From: a bacterium
GTDB lineage: Bacteria; Bacillota; Clostridia; Oscillospirales; Acutalibacteraceae
Assembly: GCA_004560045.1 (NCBI GenBank)
Contig: SFWF01000026.1
Span: 1-17,967 of the forward strand
Reading direction: 5' to 3'
Length of the DNA: 17,967 bases
Shown here: piece by piece, positions 13,480-17,967 of the stretch
How positions within the stretch are numbered: the stretch's first letter is position 1
Layout of the letters: each line of letters begins with the position of its first letter
The notes under the pieces: model-generated
Told to the model about the DNA's origin: nothing
Database searches by the model: none
The model's input: the letters and a program-made list of their open reading frames with translations, nothing else
Position numbers and translations under genes: made by a program

Positions 13480-13580
13480 TTATTTTTTAACATTTCAACT
13501 ATATTTAGTAGGCTAAAGCGCCCCCAAAACCGCATTTTTACAAGGTTTTTTCGCCTTTTCTCCCCTATTTGCGACAAAAA

Positions 13581-13608
13581 ATCACCCGAAAAAATTTTTT
13601 CGGGTGAT
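13581..13608 (-). terminator. Terminator of the DUF362 gene
   Basis: A 28-bp perfect palindrome (arms ATCACCCGAAAAAA and TTTTTTCGGGTGAT) begins 18 bp after the DUF362 stop. On the minus strand it is followed by TTTTTGTCGC. It separates the DUF362 transcript from the nrdD promoter. Confidence 0.75.
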
Positions 13609-13624
13609 ACACTATATATTGTGG
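13609..13624. promoter_or_regulatory. Candidate NrdR box, distal
   Basis: ACACTATATATTGTGG matches the NrdR consensus at 15 of 16 positions and is itself palindromic. It lies between the DUF362 stop codon and its terminator, 145 bp (centre to centre) from the proximal box. Its match is better than that of the proximal copy, but its position, away from any obvious promoter, is unusual. Confidence 0.55.
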
Positions 13625-13625
13625 A

Positions 13626-14489
13626 TTAAACCTCGATAAGCTCATATTCGAGGCTTCCGAGCCCAATATCTGCCGCCGCCTTGGGGGTCAGGGCGCCGTT
13701 TCGCGATTCGATACGCTTTATAAGATGTCCCTTGCCCTTGTCGTCGGTTTCATAAACCAGGTCGAGGCAGGCCTTATCTATAGCTACGGGGTCAAGGGAG
13801 GCAAGGATACCTATATCGGCAATGCAGGGGTCCTCGGCGACGGCACAGCAGTCGCAGTCCACCGACATATTGGCCATAACGTTTATATAGGCGGCTCTTC
13901 CCTCGAAATAATCGGAAACGCTCTTTGCGGCATCGGCCATAGCCATAAGAAAGCTGTCGTGGTCGGCGTTCCAGAAATCGTCGGTGACGCCTACCCCGTG
14001 AATATACTGCTTACCGTACGAGGAGGCAAAGCCGATGGAAAGCTGCTTTATAGCGCCGCCGTAGCCGCCCATGGGGTGACCCTTAAAATGAGAAAGGCAG
14101 AGAAGGCTATTGTACTTTTCTATTCCCCGTCCGACGAAATTTTTCTTTATTTTTTTACCGTATGGCATACTGAGCTCTAAATCAGGTCCCTCGGCATCGA
14201 GAATTTCGGTTTTAAAGAGGTCCGACCAGCCGTGATCGATCAGGGTCTGCCTGTGAGCGGCGGTAGTGTTTCGGGAGCCCTCGTATGCCGTGTTACATTC
14301 GACGACGGTTCCTCCCACCATATCGATAACAGGCTTCCAGAAGGGAGCGCGCAGAAAATTCTGATTTCCCTTTTCGCCCGAATGAACCTTTATTGCGACC
14401 TCGCCGCTAAGCTCGATATCAAGCTTTTTATAAAGCTCGGCTACCGCTTCGGGGGTTATATTGCGCGTAAAATATACCTTTGATGCCAT
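13626..14489 (-). CDS. DUF362 domain protein
   Basis: A 287-residue cytosolic protein of the DUF362 family, whose function is not established. The family signature SHFKGHPMGGYGGAIKQLS is at about 133-151. A cluster of cysteines, C212, C214, C215 and C222 (VDCDCCAVAEDPC), could bind a metal or an Fe-S cluster. It lacks the ferredoxin-like 4Fe-4S domain that ends many DUF362 proteins. AAAGGAGGAAA gives a strong ribosome binding site 5 nt before ATG. It lies between nrdD and the activase gene, same strand as nrdD but with its own terminator, and diverges from the activase. A role linked to radical or redox chemistry would be guesswork. Confidence 0.82.
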   Translation of the reverse strand: MASKVYFTRNITPEAVAELYKKLDIELSGEVAIKVHSGEKGNQNFLRAPFWKPVIDMVGGTVVECNTAYEGSRNTTAAHRQTLIDHGWSDLFKTEILDAEGPDLELSMPYGKKIKKNFVGRGIEKYNSLLCLSHFKGHPMGGYGGAIKQLSIGFASSYGKQYIHGVGVTDDFWNADHDSFLMAMADAAKSVSDYFEGRAAYINVMANMSVDCDCCAVAEDPCIADIGILASLDPVAIDKACLDLVYETDDKGKGHLIKRIESRNGALTPKAAADIGLGSLEYELIEV

Positions 14490-14511
14490 AAAATTTCCTC
14501 CTTTATTTCGG

Positions 14512-14540
14512 TTGACTTTACTTTAAACACATAGTAATAT
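14512..14540 (+). promoter_or_regulatory. Candidate promoter of the NrdG-type activase gene
   Basis: TTGACT (14512-14517), 17-bp spacer, TAATAT (14535-14540). The surrounding 14530-14560 is an alternating AT run holding other possible -10 boxes on both strands, including those of the divergent DUF362 gene, so the exact site is uncertain. Confidence 0.5.
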
Positions 14541-14578
14541 ATACATATATATTATATACTCCCAGAAAGGAAAAATCA

Positions 14579-15268
14579 ATGATTATAAACGGTTTTCAGA
14601 AAATGACCCTATTAGACTTTCCCGGAAAGGTCGCCTGCACGGTATTCCTCGGCGGCTGTAATTTCCGTTGTCCCTTCTGTCATAACGCGGGACTCGTCCT
14701 CGGCAGTAACCCCGAAAGCTACACCGAGGAAGAAATTCTGTCCTATCTCGAAAAGCGAAAGGGACTTCTTGACGGGGTATGCTTTACCGGAGGCGAGCCG
14801 ACCCTTAGAGGTGACCTGCTCCCCTTTATCGAAAAGGTAAAAGCTTTAGGCTTTGCGGTAAAGCTCGACACCAACGGCACAAACCCCGCCCTTTTAAAGG
14901 AGCTTTTAGATAGGGAGCTTGTCGACTACGTCGCTATGGATATTAAAAACTCCTTCGAAAAATATCCCGTTTCCTGCGGTCTCGATAGTATGGAGCTCGA
15001 CCCTATTAAGGAAAGCATTGCCCTTTTGATCGGCGGCAGCACCGATTTCGAATTTAGAACCACTATTGTCAAGGAGCTTCACACCGTGGAGGATATTGAG
15101 GCTCTGACCGGGGAGATAAAGGGCGCAAAAAAATATTTCCTGCAAAGCTTCGTCGATTCGGGAGATCTGTTAGCTCAGGGCTACTCGGCTCACGATACCG
15201 AGGTTTTAAAGGAGATGCTGTCCGCGGCACAAAAAAACATCCCCGAAGCCGCGCTTCGGGGAGTATAA
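14579..15268 (+). CDS. nrdG: Anaerobic ribonucleoside-triphosphate reductase activating protein (radical SAM, NrdG2 type)
   Basis: This radical-SAM enzyme would use a [4Fe-4S] cluster and S-adenosylmethionine to form the glycyl radical on NrdD. The 229-residue protein has the cluster motif C27-x3-C31-x2-C34 (CNFRCPFCHN), the SAM-binding segment FTGGEPTL near residue 68, KLDTNGTN near 94 and YVAMDIKN near 118. Its opening, INGFQKMTLLDFPGK, is typical of the longer NrdG-like family rather than the short E. coli type. AAAGGAA precedes the ATG. It is on the opposite strand from nrdD and separated by the DUF362 gene. Its 3' end meets the PASTA protein gene, and its last codons contain that gene's terminator. 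Confidence 0.9.
   Translation: MIINGFQKMTLLDFPGKVACTVFLGGCNFRCPFCHNAGLVLGSNPESYTEEEILSYLEKRKGLLDGVCFTGGEPTLRGDLLPFIEKVKALGFAVKLDTNGTNPALLKELLDRELVDYVAMDIKNSFEKYPVSCGLDSMELDPIKESIALLIGGSTDFEFRTTIVKELHTVEDIEALTGEIKGAKKYFLQSFVDSGDLLAQGYSAHDTEVLKEMLSAAQKNIPEAALRGV
15231..15261 (-). terminator. Terminator of the PASTA-propeller gene, inside the end of nrdG
   Basis: CCCCGAAGC (15241-15249) pairs with GCTTCGGGG (15253-15261) across a 3-nt loop. On the minus strand it is followed by ATG and then seven T (complement of 15231-15237). On the plus strand there is no T run after it, so it ends the minus-strand gene only. It overlaps the coding sequence of nrdG. Confidence 0.78.
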
Positions 15269-15273
15269 AAGCT

Positions 15274-16875
15274 TTATCCGAACCTTTCAAGGCCTTTACC
15301 GTCGGTTCTTACGCGGTAAAGGTCTTTGCTATCTTTAAGTTTTTCAAAATAAATCCAACCGTCCGCCACGTTAATGAATGCGTTTGCTTTGGAGGGATAT
15401 TCATACTCATATATTACGGTTTTTCCGCTTCCGTCGGGTTTAACCTTACAAAGCGCGCTGCTATCCCGACCTTCTCTAAAATCGTGCTGAACGTAGTAAA
15501 TCCATCCGTTATAGCCGTTAAGCAGGGAGTTCTGAACGTTATGTATACCAAAAGAGGTAAATCCGCTTCCGTCTAAATTTACGGTTAATATCTTATAGTT
15601 CGAGGACACGGCAAGCCTGTTCCCCGCAAGGGTTAGAAAGCTTCCGCCAAAGCCCGGACAAAGAACGGTTTTATCCCTTCCGTCGGTACGGCATTTATAA
15701 ACCAGATTATCCTCGCGATTCGTGTAATAAATATAATTGCCGTTTACAACAAATTCGTTACAAATATCGTCGGTTATCTGTGTCGCTTCGCTACCGTCGG
15801 TCTTCATCCTGCATACCCTTCCGACGCTCCAGTTGTCGGTATGGTAGATCCAGTCTCCTTCTATATACATGTGATAGCTTGTTTTCGGGCTTATCTTGGT
15901 TTGACCCGTTCCGTCTATCTTAACCTTGTATATACCGCCCTTGTTTGTGCCGTCTACATAGTATATCCATTCGCCGACAACGTTAAGGGAAACGGGGCTG
16001 GCGTGACAGATGCGCTCGGTTTTACTTCCGTCCTTACGCATTCTGTAAATCGCGTTGTCGCTGCCGCAGAAATAAATCCAATTGCCCTGAGTCGTGACGT
16101 GACCGTAATGGGAGGCGTTAGAGGTGGTTGTACCCTTAACATTTGCTACGCCTGCGCTTACCGAAACCGTAACCGTCGAATCTCTCGGGGCGGTTTTATT
16201 CGAGCTTATATCCTGCGAAATTATTTTTCCCTCCGCAATACTGCTGCTGCATTTGATTTCGGAAAGCATACGAAGACCTGCGTTCTTTAGTGTCTGCTCC
16301 GCCTTTTCGAGGGTCATACCCTTAACGCTCGGCACCTTAACCAAATCCTGTCCCTTGCTTATTACAATTACTATATCGGAGCCCTTGTCGGCCTGCTTAC
16401 CTGCGGCGACGCTTTGAGCCATAACCTTACCCTTTTCAACAAGGTTACTGAAATTTTCGTCCTTTTCAACCGAAAATCCAAGACCGATAAGCTCGAGCTC
16501 GGCCTCGACGGCGGTTTTTCCCATAAGGTTAGGAAGGGTTACCTGCTCCCTGCCCTTACTTACAACAAGCTTTATTTCGGTATCGTAATCGACCTTTTTA
16601 CCTGCCGTAAGGTCCTGAGAAACGACCCTGTCCTTTAAGACGGTTTGGTCATATTCCTCGTTTTTTGTAACGGTAAATCCGATATCGCAAAGCAGCTTTT
16701 CGGCATCGGTTATATTTCTGCCGATAACCGAAGGAACGGTGATTTTTTCGGGAAGCTTTTTGCTCGCGTCATCCGAGTCTGTGCCAAAGCCAAAAACAAT
16801 GACCAGGGTCACTATAGCCAAAACAAGAACTAACGCGCCGATAATTATTCCGTATTTAACCGCACGATTTTTCAT
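15274..16875 (-). CDS. Membrane-anchored protein with three PASTA domains and a seven-repeat beta-propeller
   Basis: The 533-residue protein has one N-terminal membrane segment (about 8-30), with the rest probably outside the cell. Three PASTA domains follow at about 44-108, 111-175 and 178-243, each starting with a VPS/LPN motif and ending near VSKG or VSAG. Then come seven repeats of the form WIYY-x(n)-LYR-x3-DGS-x3-I (about 265-533), as in DUF5050-type propellers. PASTA domains bind muropeptides and normally sit on PrkC-type kinases or penicillin-binding proteins. Here no kinase or transpeptidase domain is present, so it may be a cell-wall-binding scaffold or sensor. A GGGGGGT ribosome binding site supports the start. 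Confidence 0.85.
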   Translation of the reverse strand: MKNRAVKYGIIIGALVLVLAIVTLVIVFGFGTDSDDASKKLPEKITVPSVIGRNITDAEKLLCDIGFTVTKNEEYDQTVLKDRVVSQDLTAGKKVDYDTEIKLVVSKGREQVTLPNLMGKTAVEAELELIGLGFSVEKDENFSNLVEKGKVMAQSVAAGKQADKGSDIVIVISKGQDLVKVPSVKGMTLEKAEQTLKNAGLRMLSEIKCSSSIAEGKIISQDISSNKTAPRDSTVTVSVSAGVANVKGTTTSNASHYGHVTTQGNWIYFCGSDNAIYRMRKDGSKTERICHASPVSLNVVGEWIYYVDGTNKGGIYKVKIDGTGQTKISPKTSYHMYIEGDWIYHTDNWSVGRVCRMKTDGSEATQITDDICNEFVVNGNYIYYTNREDNLVYKCRTDGRDKTVLCPGFGGSFLTLAGNRLAVSSNYKILTVNLDGSGFTSFGIHNVQNSLLNGYNGWIYYVQHDFREGRDSSALCKVKPDGSGKTVIYEYEYPSKANAFINVADGWIYFEKLKDSKDLYRVRTDGKGLERFG

Positions 16876-16907
16876 AATTTACCCCCCACAAAGATTTTTC
16901 CTATAAC

Positions 16908-16936
16908 ATTATACCACGTTTTCGTATATTAGGCAA
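16908..16936 (-). promoter_or_regulatory. Promoter of the PASTA-propeller gene
   Basis: On the minus strand: TTGCCT (complement of 16931-16936), 17-bp spacer, TATAAT (complement of 16908-16913), with TGG before the -10 giving an extended -10 element. It lies 33 bp before the start codon. Confidence 0.7.
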
Positions 16937-16980
16937 TAGGCGGTTCCCCACCCGCGTTTTACGCTTCGTTTTTATAAATC

Positions 16981-17009
16981 TTGTAAAATCAAAGAGTTTA
17001 TGATATAAT
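16981..17009 (+). promoter_or_regulatory. Promoter of the AraC-family regulator gene
   Basis: TTGTAA (16981-16986), 17-bp spacer, TATAAT (17004-17009), with TGA before the -10 (extended -10). Transcription would start near 17016, just before the ribosome binding site at 17024. Confidence 0.7.
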
Positions 17010-17027
17010 AGTTTATATCAAACGGAG

Positions 17028-17858
17028 GTGAGTAGGATCTATATTCAGGAACCGACAATTACGGCACAAACGGCCGATAGCTCCTCTTATTTCAGCCTTA
17101 CAAACGGCGCCGTATGCCTCGACGGCAACAATCCCGACAGCACGGGAGCCTCGGAGTTCGTGCTTTATTATATGTGGAAGGGCTCGGGTGAGCTTACTGC
17201 CGACAAAAAGATATATAACCTCTTCCCCGGCGACTTTTATATCTGCCGCCCGGGAGATAACCGAAGCTTTGTTCCCAACTCCTCGGTTCAAACCGAATAT
17301 TACTGGTTTTCCTTCAGCGGCAGTATGGCCTCCGAAATACTCGCGTCCATAAAGTTCGCCTCCAAGGAAAAGTATTACATCGGTCACAGCAACGAGGTGA
17401 CTACCCTTTTCGACAGAGTGCTCGAGGAGGCAAAGAACGCGGAGCCTAATTCGACCCTTATCGCTTCGGCGTATTTTACGGCGGCCTTAGGCATTATGTC
17501 GCGACTCGCCATTCATATTCTCCCGCAGGATCCCACCGTAAATCAGGACAAGATAGCCCCCGCAATAAGCGCGATAAATTCCGACTGTACAAGCAAGCTC
17601 GGGGTTGACGAATACGCAAAAATGTGTAACCTTTCAACCTCCTACTTTACCCATCTGTTCACCAAAAGCACGGGATATTCTCCCCTTGAATACAAGACCC
17701 GTCAGAGGATCAACATTGCGAAAAACCTTCTCGCGACCACAAATCTCCCCGTAAAGGAGATCTCGACCATTACCGGCTTTAAGGACCCCCTTTATTTCGG
17801 ACGTTGCTTTAAGCGCACCACGGGTCAGAGCCCCTCTGATTACAGAACGAAAAAATAA
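17028..17858 (+). CDS. AraC-family transcriptional regulator
   Basis: This is a DNA-binding regulator of up to 276 residues. An N-terminal cupin-like sensor region (about 40-110, with GSGELTADKKIYNLFPGDFYICRPG split over two strands) is followed by an AraC HTH domain (about 175-275). The latter has the usual two helix-turn-helix motifs, the second ending in GFKDPLYFGRCFKRTTGQSPSDYR. Such proteins often control sugar use, but no target gene is visible in this window. The start is uncertain. The frame opens with GTG at 17028, but that codon overlaps the only Shine-Dalgarno sequence (GGAGGTGAG, 17024-17032). ATC at 17037 sits at the ideal distance and gives I-Y-I-Q-E-P. No ATG, GTG or TTG follows soon. 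Confidence 0.85.
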   Translation: MSRIYIQEPTITAQTADSSSYFSLTNGAVCLDGNNPDSTGASEFVLYYMWKGSGELTADKKIYNLFPGDFYICRPGDNRSFVPNSSVQTEYYWFSFSGSMASEILASIKFASKEKYYIGHSNEVTTLFDRVLEEAKNAEPNSTLIASAYFTAALGIMSRLAIHILPQDPTVNQDKIAPAISAINSDCTSKLGVDEYAKMCNLSTSYFTHLFTKSTGYSPLEYKTRQRINIAKNLLATTNLPVKEISTITGFKDPLYFGRCFKRTTGQSPSDYRTKK

Positions 17859-17938
17859 AACTGCTCACGCTAACGGATCGTACTCTTAAGGACGAAATGC
17901 CTAAAAAAGCAAATTTTTGCGGCCTAATGTGTTAAAAA

Positions 17939-17967
17939 GCCGTGGTACGCGACAGCGTTACCACGGC
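17939..17967. terminator. Hairpin at the window end, probable bidirectional terminator
   Basis: GCCGTGGTA (17939-17947) pairs with TACCACGGC (17959-17967), with a further CGC/GCG stem inside. On the minus strand it is followed by TTTTTAACAC, so it probably ends a minus-strand gene lying beyond the window. On the plus strand the following bases are not in the window. Between the AraC stop (17858) and this hairpin I see nothing but AT-rich DNA with a small GCAAA/TTTGC hairpin near 17909. Confidence 0.65.

Noticed and set aside
13497..13555. Weak AAAACC/GGTTTT hairpin between nrdD and the DUF362 terminator
   Set aside because: The stem is short with an 11-12 nt loop and no clear T run in a sensible place; it is not distinguishable from AT-rich chance.

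Overview
The window looks like chromosomal DNA from an anaerobic gut-type Clostridia (Oscillospiraceae/Ruminococcaceae-like). The support is an oxygen-sensitive class III ribonucleotide reductase with its radical-SAM activase, strong Shine-Dalgarno sequences, near-consensus sigma-A promoters with 17-bp spacers before almost every unit, short intrinsic terminators and tight operons. The family assignments come from reading the proteins by eye; no database search was run.

Layout. 1-700: divergent tRNA-Thr (minus) and tRNA-Tyr (plus) genes, each followed on its 3' side by a terminator and then a chain of small hairpins. 696-2662: a COG2509-type FAD dehydrogenase and xanthine phosphoribosyltransferase in one plus-strand unit. 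2700-2950: a hairpin, a remnant resembling the end of a GH29 alpha-L-fucosidase, and an operator-like promoter. 2953-6523: the de novo NAD operon nadA - nadB/nadC fusion - niaR. 6574-6927 (minus): a Q/P/Y-rich small membrane protein, divergent from 7095-8055, which holds an HPr-kinase-like P-loop protein and a PqqD-like (RRE fold) protein. 8164-9900 (minus): a DUF47/PhoU-like regulator and a divergent PiT-family transporter. 10075-13381 (minus): nrdD with a fused C-terminal redoxin domain, then trxB. 13626-14489 (minus): a DUF362 protein. 14579-15268 (plus): the NrdG-type activase. 15274-16875 (minus): a membrane-anchored protein with three PASTA domains and a seven-repeat propeller. 17028-17858 (plus): an AraC-family regulator whose start codon is doubtful. 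The window ends in a hairpin.

How the genes work together. NadA plus the NadB/NadC fusion would convert aspartate and dihydroxyacetone phosphate to nicotinate mononucleotide; the co-transcribed NiaR probably represses the operon through the repeats around the nadA promoter. NrdD, its own redoxin domain, TrxB and the NrdG-type activase form a plausible self-contained thioredoxin-reductase-driven dNTP system. Two strong matches to the NrdR box lie upstream of nrdD. The DUF47 and PiT proteins form an anion (probably phosphate) uptake unit.

The observations most worth following up are the NrdD-redoxin/TrxB system with its NrdR boxes, the orphan kinase/PqqD pair (a possible peptide-modification module without a visible precursor), the NadB-NadC fusion with an internal ribosome binding site, the PASTA-propeller protein without a kinase, and the hairpin chains beside both tRNAs.
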